The notes: generated by a model from the letters alone, not told the origin. A stretch of 25,730 nucleotides of DNA from Deferribacteres bacterium (GCA_013152795.1 JAADFS010000320.1:1-25730); one strand, 5' to 3'. Positions 1 to 8,120 are shown, counted from the first letter of the stretch. Made by a program: numbers and translations.

Positions 1-2
1 GT

Positions 3-695
3 ATGGCAGGAGAGATCAATGAGGAGCAGAGGGATCAGCTTCAGAGGGTTTATGCATCGGCGAAGCATCTTCTTCTGTTGATTACGGATGTAATAGACAT
101 ATCGAAGATCGAGGTTGGAGAGATAGAGGTATTTGTGGAGGAATTTCCGCTTCAGAAGGTTGTGGAGGATGCGGTATCGAGTCTGAGGACGCAGATAGAG
201 GACAAGGGTCTTGAGGTGGAGGTGGATGTATCGCCTGATATTCGTCTGAAGACGGACAGCAGGAGGCTTTTGCAGTGCATACTGAACTATCTGAGCAATG
301 CGGTGAAGTTTACTGAGAAGGGCAGGGTGAGCATAAGTGCGCGGCGGGTTAAGGGCCCGGGCTCCAAGGGGCTGGGGCCGGAAAAACCCGCAGTCCGGAA
401 TCCACAACCCGTAACGGAGAATTTCGTGGAGATCGCCGTATCAGACACGGGGATCGGCATAAAGGAGGAGGAACTGCCGAAGCTCTTCAATTCCTTTGTC
501 AGGCTTGACTCGCACTTGAAGATCATAACACCCGGCACAGGGCTGGGGCTTTACCTTACGAAAAAGCTCGCCACCGAGGTGCTCGGCGGCTCTGTATATG
601 CGGAGAGCAGGCATGGAGAGGGCAGCACGTTTGTGCTCAGGATACCTGAGGAACTCGACCCCCTTCATCTGAAACGTTTATCAAGCCTCGAGTAG
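3..695 (+). CDS. Sensor histidine kinase, C-terminal part (partial)
   Basis: This is the C-terminal part of a two-component sensor kinase, which autophosphorylates a histidine with ATP and passes the phosphate to a response regulator. The first in-frame ATG is at base 3, but the reading frame is open to the window edge and the phospho-accepting H-box is missing, so the gene almost certainly begins upstream. Residues 1-45 are the second DHp helix (ending DVIDISKIEVGEIEV). The HATPase_c domain follows, with an N box around LNYLSNAVKF (94-103), a G1 box DTGIGI (148-153), an F-box-like LFNSFVRLDS (161-170) and a G2 box GTGLGL (178-183). Residues about 115-140, between the N and G1 boxes, are a low-complexity insert made from a period-7 repeat (separate entry). 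No sensor or receiver domain is visible here. The 3' end overlaps the convergent methyltransferase gene by 31 bp. Cognate regulator and signal are unknown. Confidence 0.9.
   Translation: MAGEINEEQRDQLQRVYASAKHLLLLITDVIDISKIEVGEIEVFVEEFPLQKVVEDAVSSLRTQIEDKGLEVEVDVSPDIRLKTDSRRLLQCILNYLSNAVKFTEKGRVSISARRVKGPGSKGLGPEKPAVRNPQPVTENFVEIAVSDTGIGIKEEELPKLFNSFVRLDSHLKIITPGTGLGLYLTKKLATEVLGGSVYAESRHGEGSTFVLRIPEELDPLHLKRLSSLE
385..426. repeat. Degenerate period-7 repeat inside the histidine kinase gene
   Basis: Six consecutive 7-base units can be read: aacccgc, agtccgg, aatccac, aacccgt, aacggag, aatttcg. On the minus strand most fit the pattern GRRYT plus two free bases, which also describes arrays at 3424-3458, 4552-4583, 17731-17758, 20766-20793, 21284-21325 and 24187-24221. 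The array keeps the kinase frame open and encodes part of the linker between the N and G1 boxes (KPAVRNPQPVTEN). Confidence 0.6.
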
Positions 696-1168
696 TATTC
701 CAGTTCAAGGAGCCGTATCTTTGTCTTTACCCCTGATGAATAGCCGCCGAGCGAGCCGTCCGATTCGATAACCCTGTGGCAGGGAATGACTATGGGTATC
801 GGGTTCTTTGAAAGGGCCCTGCCCACGGCACGGGCGGCGCCGGGCCTGCCGATCTTCTCCGCGACCTGCTTGTAAGTCATCGTCTCACCGAAGGGTATCT
901 TTCTGACGAACAGCCAGACCTCTTTTTCAAAGTCCGTTCCGGTCAGGAACTTTGTCTTCTGGCTGAAATCGCCTTTTACGCCCTTGAAATAAGAGGTCAG
1001 CTCTTTTATGAATCCTGCCGGCGCCGTGCCTTTTTTAAAGGGAATGCCGGAAGGCTTTCTGAAAGATATTCCCGAAAGATACCTCCCCGAAAAGACCATG
1101 TATATCGGTCCCACGGGTGAGTCGAAGATATCATAAAATGCAGAGGGCCTGTTCACTTCCGGGTTCAT
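665..1168 (-). CDS. ogt: Methylated-DNA--[protein]-cysteine S-methyltransferase
   Basis: This is a suicide DNA-repair protein that moves the methyl group from O6-methylguanine (or O4-methylthymine) to its own cysteine. The 167-aa product has the usual Ogt/MGMT layout: a weakly conserved N-terminal ribonuclease-H-like domain (residues 1-75), then the DNA-binding and active-site domain. That domain includes IPFGETMTYKQVAEKIGRPG (91-110), the Arg-finger region AARAVGRALSKNP and the diagnostic PCHRVI motif with the acceptor Cys at 130. The conserved GGYSSGVKTKIRLLELE tail is present. Length is normal for the family. The ATG overlaps the rel stop by one base (TGATG), so translation is probably coupled to rel, and the gene is likely the last of the yajC-to-rel transcript. 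The symbol follows the general Ogt family; the exact subtype is not resolved. Confidence 0.93.
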   Translation of the reverse strand: MNPEVNRPSAFYDIFDSPVGPIYMVFSGRYLSGISFRKPSGIPFKKGTAPAGFIKELTSYFKGVKGDFSQKTKFLTGTDFEKEVWLFVRKIPFGETMTYKQVAEKIGRPGAARAVGRALSKNPIPIVIPCHRVIESDGSLGGYSSGVKTKIRLLELEYYSRLDKRFR

Positions 1169-3033
1169 CAGGTCTGGACTCTTTTTACTTCGATGACACC
1201 GTTTATCTGTGACATTTTCCTCATAGTCTGGTCTAACTGCTGCTTGTCCTTGATATCGAGGATAAAGTTGAACAAGGCCTGCTTCTCGTGGGTTGCAGAG
1301 GCCTCGAGATGGTTTATGTTGACATTGTTCGTTGATAAAACAGCGCTTAATTCAGCAAGTACCCCGCGCTTGTCAACCGTGAGTACCTGCACCTTGACTG
1401 CATATGCGGCCTCTCCATCACCGGACCATTCCACCTCAACAAGGCGGTCCGAATCAATTGTGTGCGTGTCAAGCGTCGGGCACCTGACCGTGTGTATGGA
1501 TACACCCCTGCCCCTGGTGACAAAGCCGACCACCTTTTCACCCGGCAGCGGATAACAGCACCTCGCACGGTGAAACATTATATTGTCAACGCCCTTTATT
1601 GTTATGCCCCTGCTTTCTTCGGGCCTCTCGGCGGTTTCTTTCTTTTCAGGAGCCTTCTGCGCTGCATCGGCCTCGGGCAGGAGTTTACCTATGATCTTGT
1701 GAACGGAAAGCCTTCCGTATCCGATGGCGACAAACAGGTCTTCATGCGTTTTTATCCTGCTGTGCGGTCCGGCCGCAGCGGCGAGTATCTCCTTTGACCT
1801 CGCCAGCGAAGGGCTCAGGCCGTGTCTTCTGAGGGCCTGGGCCTTTTCGAGGAGTTCTTCGCCGAGCCTCAGGCCTTTCTCCCTTTCTTCCACCCTGAGC
1901 CACTGCTTGATTCGTGCCTTGGCCTTCTGTGTCTTTACGAACTTGAGCCAGTCCCTGCTCGGGGCATGGCCGCTGGATGTTATTATCTCAACCGTGTCAC
2001 CGTTCTGGAGCTTGTACCTCAGGGGGACTATCCGCTTGTTGACCTTGGCCCCCGTGCACTGGTGGCCCACCTCGGTATGTATATTGTATGCAAAATCAAC
2101 GGGAGTGGCATCCTGGGGGAGCTCGACTATATCGCCCTCGGGTGTGAATACGTAAACAACGCCGGGCAGGATATTGCCCTTTACCGCCTCGAGGAACTCC
2201 TTGGCGTCGGGAGTGTCTTTCTGCGACTTCACCAGCTCCCTCAGCCATGAGAAATACTTTTCATCCACTCTCTCGGACTGGTCCTGTTCCTTGTATTTCC
2301 AGTGGGCGGCGATACCCTCTTCGGCGATCCTGTCCATTTCCTCCGTCCTTATCTGGAATTCGACCCTCTCGCCCCTCGGGCCTATAATGGTTGTATGGAG
2401 CGACTGGTAGAGATTGGATTTGGGCGCGCCGATGAAATCCTTGAACCTGCCGGGAACAGGTGTCCACAGCGAATGGATAAGCCCCAGGATGGCATAACAG
2501 TTCGCCTGTGTATCCGTGATTATTCTCATTGCTATTACGTCATATACCAGCTCAAAGGGGATCTTCTGTTTCTGCATCTTCTGGTATATCCCGTAATAGT
2601 GTTTCACCCTGCCGGATATTTTCCCCGGGATGGAAGCCGCCTTCAGATGGGCCTCAACTATCTTTATCAGCTCGTTCAGATAGCCTTCCTGTTCCTCCCT
2701 CTTTTTGGCGACCTTCTGCACGAGCTGGTTATAGAAGTCCGGCCTGAGAAACTTGAAGCTCAGGTCTTCAAATTCCGATTTCAGCCAGCCGATACCGAGC
2801 CGGTTTGCAAGCGGGGCATATATCTCCAGGGTCTCAAGGGCTATCTTCTCTCTTTTCTCGGGCGGGAGGTATTCAAGGGTGCGCATGTTATGCAGCCTGT
2901 CGGCGAATTTAATGAGTATGACCCTCATATCCTCAGCCATTGCGAGGAACATTTTCCTGAAATTCTCGGCCTGCGCGTCCTCATTTGTCCGGAAGGAATT
3001 CCATCTGGCTGAGTTTTGTGAGGCTCTCGACAA
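1168..3033 (-). CDS. rel: RelA/SpoT-type (p)ppGpp synthetase/hydrolase, C-terminal piece after a frameshift
   Basis: This is the larger part of a stringent-response enzyme that makes and degrades (p)ppGpp. The open frame runs from an ATG at 3033, but the true protein continues from the N-terminal piece (2981-3337) by skipping one base near 2991-2998. Homologous sequence resumes at about residue 14, reading RTNEDAQAENFRKMFLAMA. In order: the end of the HD hydrolase domain (ADRLHNMRTL), the synthetase domain with RFKDFIGAPKSNLYQSLHTT, a TGS domain (VYVFTPEGDIVELPQDATPV), a zinc-finger/CC region (MFHRARCCYPLPGEKVVGF) and a C-terminal ACT domain (VQVLTVDKRGVLAELSAVLS). The RFKD signature is the RxKD form known from bifunctional Rel/SpoT enzymes, not the ExDD form of synthetase-only RelA. 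The frameshift lies inside the hydrolase domain, so an unrepaired reading would lack hydrolase activity. Confidence 0.9.
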   Translation of the reverse strand: MSRASQNSARWNSFRTNEDAQAENFRKMFLAMAEDMRVILIKFADRLHNMRTLEYLPPEKREKIALETLEIYAPLANRLGIGWLKSEFEDLSFKFLRPDFYNQLVQKVAKKREEQEGYLNELIKIVEAHLKAASIPGKISGRVKHYYGIYQKMQKQKIPFELVYDVIAMRIITDTQANCYAILGLIHSLWTPVPGRFKDFIGAPKSNLYQSLHTTIIGPRGERVEFQIRTEEMDRIAEEGIAAHWKYKEQDQSERVDEKYFSWLRELVKSQKDTPDAKEFLEAVKGNILPGVVYVFTPEGDIVELPQDATPVDFAYNIHTEVGHQCTGAKVNKRIVPLRYKLQNGDTVEIITSSGHAPSRDWLKFVKTQKAKARIKQWLRVEEREKGLRLGEELLEKAQALRRHGLSPSLARSKEILAAAAGPHSRIKTHEDLFVAIGYGRLSVHKIIGKLLPEADAAQKAPEKKETAERPEESRGITIKGVDNIMFHRARCCYPLPGEKVVGFVTRGRGVSIHTVRCPTLDTHTIDSDRLVEVEWSGDGEAAYAVKVQVLTVDKRGVLAELSAVLSTNNVNINHLEASATHEKQALFNFILDIKDKQQLDQTMRKMSQINGVIEVKRVQT

Positions 3034-3337
3034 GGAATGCGATATCGTCCCCGAACAGTTCTTTTATATCCTGAACAGTCGTCTCCGTGTCTTCAATAGT
3101 GTCGTGCAGGAGTCCTGCTGCTATGGTATTGGTATCCATCCGCATTTCACATAGAAGCGCTGCAACGGCAAGGGGGTGTTCTATGTAGGGGGCCCCTCCC
3201 TTTCTCCTCTGCCTGTAGTGCACCTCGTTGGAGAAGGCGTAGGCCCTGCGCAGGAGGTCGGCGTTGCCCTCGGGATTATATGAAAAGACCCGGTCTATCA
3301 GGGCATCGACGGTATTTATGTCTCTCAGTACGACCAT
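2981..3337 (-). CDS. rel: RelA/SpoT-type (p)ppGpp synthetase/hydrolase, N-terminal piece before the frameshift
   Basis: This 118-aa open frame is the N-terminal part of the same Rel protein. It contains the start of the HD (p)ppGpp hydrolase domain: RRKGGAPYIEHPLAVA (44-59, metal-ligand His54) and LLHDTIEDTETT with the His78-Asp79 pair. It ends after LTKLSQMEF with four out-of-frame codons and TGA. Family members continue from this point directly into a QAENxRKM segment, which is present in the next frame, so a single base separates the two halves. The start fits the family (N-terminal DALIDRVFSYNP). There is no Shine-Dalgarno sequence before the ATG; instead a perfect TATAAT ends six bases upstream (see the promoter entry). 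Confidence 0.9.
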   Translation of the reverse strand: MVVLRDINTVDALIDRVFSYNPEGNADLLRRAYAFSNEVHYRQRRKGGAPYIEHPLAVAALLCEMRMDTNTIAAGLLHDTIEDTETTVQDIKELFGDDIAFLVESLTKLSQMEFLPDK

Positions 3338-3342
3338 GATTT

Positions 3343-3374
3343 ATTATACAACTTTTCAAATCTCAAATTTCAAA
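3343..3374 (-). promoter_or_regulatory. Candidate promoter for rel, possibly giving a leaderless mRNA
   Basis: On the minus strand a perfect TATAAT (3348-3343) lies just upstream of the rel ATG (3337-3335). A TTGAAA -35-like hexamer lies 19 bases further upstream, inside a short period-7 stretch (tttgaaa, tttgaga, tttgaaa). A start 6-7 bases after the -10 box would fall at or next to the ATG. The absence of any ribosome binding site agrees with that reading. Spacing is one or two bases longer than ideal. Confidence 0.4.
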
Positions 3375-3390
3375 CACCGCGAGGGTTCAT

Positions 3391-3470
3391 CCTTCTTAAT
3401 GATGTTGCATAAACCGGCAGGACAGTTCCGGGTTGCGAGTTGCGGGTTCTGAGTTCAACGGCTGTAAGGT
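3391..3470 (+). repeat. Diverged short copy of the mosaic intergenic element, with a nested heptamer array
   Basis: This lies in the gap between recJ and rel. The left part, TTAATGATGTTGCATAAAC (3396-3414), matches the left terminus of the element family seen in the cobalamin cluster. The right part, GGCTGTAAGGT (3460-3470), matches its right terminus. Between them are five period-7 units (3424-3458): agttccg, ggttgcg, agttgcg, ggttctg, agttcaa. This is the only copy in the window outside the 14-26 kb region. The rest of the 3338-3511 gap shows another period-7 stretch at 3353-3379 and no gene. Confidence 0.6.
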
Positions 3471-3511
3471 TGGGATTGATGAGTTACCCGGAATTACGGG
3501 TGAAATGGCTT

Positions 3512-5209
3512 TTAGCCGCGGGGCCTGACCGCCTTCAGGTTCAACTGGATGCTCCGGGTGCCGTTCCATTCATTTATGCACGGGACAAAGGCGATATCCA
3601 GGGAGGAGGATGCAGCCGTCCATCCCAGCTTGTCGGCCATGCTGAAGCCGATGGTATCGATGTTCGTTCTCTCCTGTTTCAACTGCATTTTCAGGTGGTT
3701 GTCGCCGACCGTCCTGCGGCTTACTATCTCTATGTCTTTTGCACCCAGGATGGGCTCCCTGTTTGCATTGCCGTAAGGCTCAAGGAGGCTGAGCTCCTTT
3801 ACCAGGCTGAAATTTATGTCGGGGAAACTGACAGCGGCATCAATCTCCAGGAGGGGTATCATGTCCTCCGCCCGGAGCGTGTTTTCCGCAATGGAGTTTA
3901 TGCGTTCCCTGAATGCGGGCAGGTTTTCCGCTGCAAGGCTGAGACCGGCGGCCTGCCTGTGGCCTCCGAAGCCGAGGAGAAGCCCTGAACACTCGGAAAC
4001 CGCCTTATATATGTGAAAGGGCGGGATGCTCCTTGCAGAGCCCTTCGCAACAGAGTCCTTCACTGAAAACAGGAAAACCGGCCTGTAAAACATATCCACC
4101 AGCCGCGATGCAACTATGCCGACCACACCTATATGCCAGTCAGGTGATGAAAGCACAATGACGTTTCCCGGGTTCCGCGGGTCTATCATGTCAATGGCCG
4201 CCCTGAGGACCTCCCCTTCGATCTTCTGCCGTTTTCTGTTGTGTTCATCAAGAAGCGCTGCTATGTCCCTTGCCCTTGGCTCATCTTCCGTAAGGAAGAG
4301 TTCGACGGCCACACCGGCGTCGTCAAGCCTGCCGGCTGCATTGATCCTGGGCAGCAGGGTGAAAGAGAGCAGCCCGGAGCTGATCTCCCTGCCGTCTATG
4401 CGCGCAGCTTCTTTTAACGCCCTTATCCCGGTCCTGCACCCCGGGCTGTTAATCTCCCTGAGTCCGCATGCGGCGAATATCCTGTTTTCACCTGTCAGCG
4501 GCACGGAATCCGCAATCGTCCCCAGTGCAACGAGGTCGAGGAGCTCCTCTGCCCGCAACCCGCAACCCGCAACCCGCAACCCGTGAAAAAACGCCTGGAC
4601 TAATTTGAATGCAACCCCTACGCCGGCCAGATGTTTAAAGGGATACGCGGAGTCCGTTCTGCATGGGTTCAGGACTGCTGCCGCCTCAGGAAGCCTCCCG
4701 GGAGGCTCGTGGTGGTCGGTGATTATAACGTCCATACCCATGGAGCGGGCCTTAAGGACTTCATCTGCAGAGCTGATACCGCAATCCGCGGTTATAATAA
4801 GGCTCGCATTGCAGTCGCCGGCCTTTTGCAGGCCCGTATCGCCGAATCCGTAGCCTTCGGTAATCCTGTTGGGGATGTGATAGAAGACCTTCAGTCCGAG
4901 CTTCCTGAACACAGAGACCAGCAGCGCCGTGGATGTTACGCCGTCGGCATCATAATCACCGTGTATGAATAATGTCTCACCCCTGTCCACGGCGGCCTTC
5001 AGCCTGTCAACCGCCTTCTGCATGTCAGGCATTAAAAAGGGGTCATGCAGGTTTTCGATGGAAGGATGGAGAAACTCCCTGATGGATTCAGCGTCCCTGA
5101 TGCCCCTGTTCACAAGTATCTGGGCAAGAACAGGCGATATTGATGCCTTAGCAGAGAGATAATTCAGAAATTCCGGATTGGTCCTTCTTACCAGCCATCT
5201 GCGATTCAC
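3512..5209 (-). CDS. recJ: Single-stranded-DNA-specific exonuclease RecJ
   Basis: RecJ is a 5'-to-3' exonuclease on single-stranded DNA that acts in recombination and mismatch repair. The DHH-family motifs are all present: HGDYDADG (83-90), ITADCG (139-144) and ITDHH (163-167), followed by the DHHA1 part with IGVVGIVASRL and GFGGHRQAAGLSL, then the OB-like C-terminal domain. I chose the GTG at 5209 (565 aa) because it lies one base past the secF stop, is preceded by AGGAAA, and gives the normal N-terminus (NRRWLVRR). A longer frame exists from 5269 but would overlap secF by 59 bases and adds a low-complexity tail. Between KLVQAFF and LLDLVALGTIAD the protein carries HGLRVAGCGLRAE, encoded by perfect heptamer repeats. 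Such a surface linker varies in this family, so activity is probably kept. Confidence 0.93.
   Translation of the reverse strand: MNRRWLVRRTNPEFLNYLSAKASISPVLAQILVNRGIRDAESIREFLHPSIENLHDPFLMPDMQKAVDRLKAAVDRGETLFIHGDYDADGVTSTALLVSVFRKLGLKVFYHIPNRITEGYGFGDTGLQKAGDCNASLIITADCGISSADEVLKARSMGMDVIITDHHEPPGRLPEAAAVLNPCRTDSAYPFKHLAGVGVAFKLVQAFFHGLRVAGCGLRAEELLDLVALGTIADSVPLTGENRIFAACGLREINSPGCRTGIRALKEAARIDGREISSGLLSFTLLPRINAAGRLDDAGVAVELFLTEDEPRARDIAALLDEHNRKRQKIEGEVLRAAIDMIDPRNPGNVIVLSSPDWHIGVVGIVASRLVDMFYRPVFLFSVKDSVAKGSARSIPPFHIYKAVSECSGLLLGFGGHRQAAGLSLAAENLPAFRERINSIAENTLRAEDMIPLLEIDAAVSFPDINFSLVKELSLLEPYGNANREPILGAKDIEIVSRRTVGDNHLKMQLKQERTNIDTIGFSMADKLGWTAASSSLDIAFVPCINEWNGTRSIQLNLKAVRPRG
4552..4583. 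repeat. Perfect heptamer tandem array inside recJ
   Basis: Four exact copies of cccgcaa (4552-4579) plus a partial fifth. The minus strand reads gggttgc repeated and encodes the RecJ residues around GLRVAGCGLR (about 210-219). It is the cleanest array of the period-7 family in the window. Confidence 0.9.
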
Positions 5210-5210
5210 T

Positions 5211-6122
5211 TTATTTCCTGCCGAAGGCCCTTTCTTCGCCCATGAGGAGGACGATCGGGCTTGCGACAAATATGGAAGAGTACGTGCCGATGATTATACC
5301 CAGCATGATGGCAAAGGCAAAATCATGTATCACCTCTCCACCGAAGACATAAAGGGCAAAGGCTGCGAAAAATGTTGTAAGCGAAGTAATGATGGTCCTT
5401 GAAAGCACTTCATTCAGGCTCTGGTTGACGATATCCAGGGCTGATTTCTTGTATTTATATCTGAGATTCTCCCTTATCCTGTCGAACACGACAACCGTAT
5501 CGGTAAGGGAATATCCCGCAATCATGAGCAGGGCGCTGACAAGGATGAGATTGATCTCCTTACCGGACAGATAGAAGATACCCAGCACTGCAAGGACATC
5601 GTGAAATGTGGCCACCGTGGCCCCTACGCTGAACCGGAACTGGAATCTTATTGTTATATAAATCAATATACCTATGATTGCGGCAAGGGTGGCCCACATG
5701 GCGTCTTTTCTTAATCTCGCCCCGACCTTGGGTCCTATCTCGGTTACGGAATCCACCACCAGGTTGTTTCCGGAAAATGTAGCGGAGAGTACGGAGATTA
5801 TCTTTTCCGAAAAACTTCCAAGGGTCTCCTCGCCCTTTTTGATCCTTATCAGGATTTTGTTCTCAGTGGGCAGGTCCTGAAGGTCAAAGTCGGTTATGCC
5901 GCCGTCCGTCAGCGCCCGCCTTATGTCCTGAATCGGGATATGTTCACTGAATTTGATCTGGACTGCGGTTCCGCCGGCAAAATCAATGCCGAGGTTGGCG
6001 GCCCCCCGTGCAACCTGGACAACGGCAAGCAGTCCGATGAGCAGAAGTACCGCTGAAAAGGCAAGGGCAAAGTGCCTCTTGCCCATAAAATCAATCTTTG
6101 TGCCCCTTACAAGTTCTATCAT
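5211..6122 (-). CDS. secF: Protein translocase subunit SecF
   Basis: SecF is an inner-membrane partner of SecD and SecYEG that uses the proton gradient to help pull exported proteins across the membrane. The 303-aa protein has a first membrane helix (about 15-36), the conserved first periplasmic motif NLGIDFAGGTAVQIKF, and then five predicted helices in the C-terminal half. That half contains the conserved SLTDTVVVFDRIREN segment and the closing YSSIFVASPIVLLMGEE. Length is typical. Its ATG overlaps the secD stop (ATGA, 6119-6122), so translation is probably coupled; recJ starts one base past its stop. Confidence 0.96.
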   Translation of the reverse strand: MIELVRGTKIDFMGKRHFALAFSAVLLLIGLLAVVQVARGAANLGIDFAGGTAVQIKFSEHIPIQDIRRALTDGGITDFDLQDLPTENKILIRIKKGEETLGSFSEKIISVLSATFSGNNLVVDSVTEIGPKVGARLRKDAMWATLAAIIGILIYITIRFQFRFSVGATVATFHDVLAVLGIFYLSGKEINLILVSALLMIAGYSLTDTVVVFDRIRENLRYKYKKSALDIVNQSLNEVLSRTIITSLTTFFAAFALYVFGGEVIHDFAFAIMLGIIIGTYSSIFVASPIVLLMGEERAFGRK

Positions 6123-7729
6123 ATGCTGAGTTTTTTCACTTCCCTTTTTGTGGTTATCAGATCAAAGACCGTCTTTGTGCCGATAAGTGCTGTAAAGAGA
6201 TTGATGGTGACCCCCCATCCGAGGGTTACGGCAAACCCCTTGATGGGACCTGTGCCGAACTGGAAAAGTACCACAGCGGTGATAAGGGTCGTGACATGAG
6301 AGTCAAAGATGGTCCAGAATGCCTTGTCGTAGCCCGAGTCAATGGCCGCCCGCGGGGTCTTACCAAGCCTGAGTTCCTCGCGTATTCTTTCAAACATGAG
6401 CACATTGCTGTCAACCGCCATGCCCACGGCAAGGATTATGCCGGCAATGCCTGGCAGCGTGAGTGTGGCACTGAATGCCGACAGGACACCGATCAGAAAT
6501 ACAATATTCAGCACGAGCGCAAAGTCAGCGATCACACCCGCGGTCTTGTAGTACAGGATCATGAAAACGATGACGAGGACGGCCCCGATTATGCCGGCCC
6601 TTATGCCGGCTTCTATGGAGTCCCTTCCCAGCGAAGGGCCTATGGTTACATTCTCAAGCATCTTCATGGGCGCGGGAAGTGAGCCTGACCGCAGGACAAT
6701 AGCGAGGTCCCTGGCCTCCTGCATCGTGAATGACCCGGTGATCTGGGCGCTGCCTCCTGAGATTTTTTCCTGGATCACCGGGGCTGAATAGACATTATTG
6801 TCGAGAATTATTGCAAGCCTCTTTTTTACGTTGTTGGCGGTAATCTGTTCAAAGAGTTTCGCACCCGTGGAATTGAACGCTATGGAGACATAAGGTTCAT
6901 TGTATCTCTGGTCGATGCTGACGCGCGCCTCTGTGAGGAATTCACCGGTCATGAGAGACTGTTTCTTTACAAGGTACACGCGTTTCCTCTCCATCCCTGT
7001 TTCCTTGTCGCTGACCCTCCCGAAGAGTATCTCGTCATCCTCGGGGATCTTGCCGGCGTATTCCTTCAGTAGTTTTTCCTCCTCGCCCGGGGACACGGAG
7101 GCCGGCAACTGCGCGGCTATGGGAGACTCATCATCAAGGAGCTTGAATTCAAGAACCGCGGTCTTGCCCACCAGCTCGATCGCCCGCTTCGTGTCTTTTA
7201 CGCCCGGCAGCTCGATCACTATTTCATTGTCGGCCTGCCTGAGGATGGTCGGCTCTGCACCGAACTGGTCCACCCTGTTTCTGACGGTCTCCAGGGCCTG
7301 GTCGACTGCAAAATTTTTTATCCTGCTGATTTCCCTTTCATCAAGGCCGTAGATGATTTTCCCCTCGGACTGACTGCGTTTCTTGAGGTTGGGAAAAAGC
7401 TTCGACACCCTGTCCGGAACCTTGTCGTCTTCAGTTGAAACCACTATCTCCATGCCCTCTTTCCGGGCAGTGGCCTTAATCTTTTCTTCCTTGAACGTGT
7501 TGGCGAGGCTGGAGGCGATTCTTTCGAGGGTGATCTCCACTGCCTTGTCTCCGTCGACTTCATAAACAAGATGCACGCCTCCCTGCAGGTCGAGACCGAG
7601 GACAATGCCGTACTTCTGCAGCCACTCAGGCATCACCCGGTTCAGACTCGTGGATGGAAGAAAAAAAACTATCGAGAGTACGGTTGCAGTAACAATCAGT
7701 GAAATACGCCAGAAAAACTTCTTGTTCAC
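6119..7729 (-). CDS. secD: Protein translocase subunit SecD
   Basis: SecD is the larger subunit of the SecDF export motor. The 536-aa protein starts with a membrane helix (about 8-25), followed by GLDLQGGVHLVYEV, the conserved first periplasmic domain motif. The periplasmic part includes DQALETVRNRVDQFGAEPTI and the P1-head region. The C-terminal half has five predicted helices with GMAVDSNVLMFERIREE, the conserved SecD loop. The start is a GTG at 7729-7727. The nearest SD-like sequence is GGAG, which overlaps the yajC stop region 12 bases upstream, so coupling to yajC is plausible. Gene order yajC-secD-secF is the classic bacterial arrangement. Confidence 0.96.
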   Translation of the reverse strand: MNKKFFWRISLIVTATVLSIVFFLPSTSLNRVMPEWLQKYGIVLGLDLQGGVHLVYEVDGDKAVEITLERIASSLANTFKEEKIKATARKEGMEIVVSTEDDKVPDRVSKLFPNLKKRSQSEGKIIYGLDEREISRIKNFAVDQALETVRNRVDQFGAEPTILRQADNEIVIELPGVKDTKRAIELVGKTAVLEFKLLDDESPIAAQLPASVSPGEEEKLLKEYAGKIPEDDEILFGRVSDKETGMERKRVYLVKKQSLMTGEFLTEARVSIDQRYNEPYVSIAFNSTGAKLFEQITANNVKKRLAIILDNNVYSAPVIQEKISGGSAQITGSFTMQEARDLAIVLRSGSLPAPMKMLENVTIGPSLGRDSIEAGIRAGIIGAVLVIVFMILYYKTAGVIADFALVLNIVFLIGVLSAFSATLTLPGIAGIILAVGMAVDSNVLMFERIREELRLGKTPRAAIDSGYDKAFWTIFDSHVTTLITAVVLFQFGTGPIKGFAVTLGWGVTINLFTALIGTKTVFDLITTKREVKKLSI

Positions 7730-7736
7730 GGAATTA

Positions 7737-8075
7737 TTATTCTCCTGTCCTTAAGCCTGCAATGTAACTGCGGCCCACCTTTATCCTTACATCATCCCTG
7801 ATGCCGACCTTGAGGATGACCGTATTGGCGTCTATATCCTCAATAAGGCCGTATATGCCGCCTGTTGTTATCACCTTGTCACCCTTCTTGAGATTTTCCA
7901 GCATTTGCCTGTGTTCTTTTGCCTTCTTGGACTGTGGCCGTATAAGAAGGAAATAGAATATTACAAAGATCAGTATTAAGGGCAAAAACGATGAGAGCAT
8001 GGCGCCGGCTCCGTCAGGCGCAGCCCCCCCGCCTCCCGGCGGTGCTCCCAGGGCATAAGCGATATCAGTAAACAT
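7737..8075 (-). CDS. yajC: Preprotein translocase accessory subunit YajC
   Basis: YajC is a small single-pass membrane protein that associates with SecDF. The 112-aa product has a Gly/Ala/Pro-rich periplasmic stretch (11-25), one membrane helix (about 27-44, MLSSFLPLILIFVIFYFLL) directly followed by the family signature RPQSKKAKEHRQML, and a small cytoplasmic beta domain with LKKGDKVITTGGIYG. The ATG has a good ribosome site (GGAGG, 8 bases upstream). As first gene of the minus-strand run it probably sets transcription for secD, secF and recJ. Confidence 0.95.
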   Translation of the reverse strand: MFTDIAYALGAPPGGGGAAPDGAGAMLSSFLPLILIFVIFYFLLIRPQSKKAKEHRQMLENLKKGDKVITTGGIYGLIEDIDANTVILKVGIRDDVRIKVGRSYIAGLRTGE

Positions 8076-8120
8076 GATTTGTATCCTCCGTTACGATTGA
8101 TTTACAATTAAAACCCTGAT

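Noticed and set aside
2302..3012. Long + strand open frame (236 codons) opposite rel
   Set aside because: It is the antisense shadow of a highly conserved coding region, with no family motif and no ribosome site.
5210..5269. Upstream start for recJ at 5269
   Set aside because: It would add a low-complexity tail overlapping secF by 59 bases; the GTG at 5209 has a ribosome site and fits the family N-terminus.
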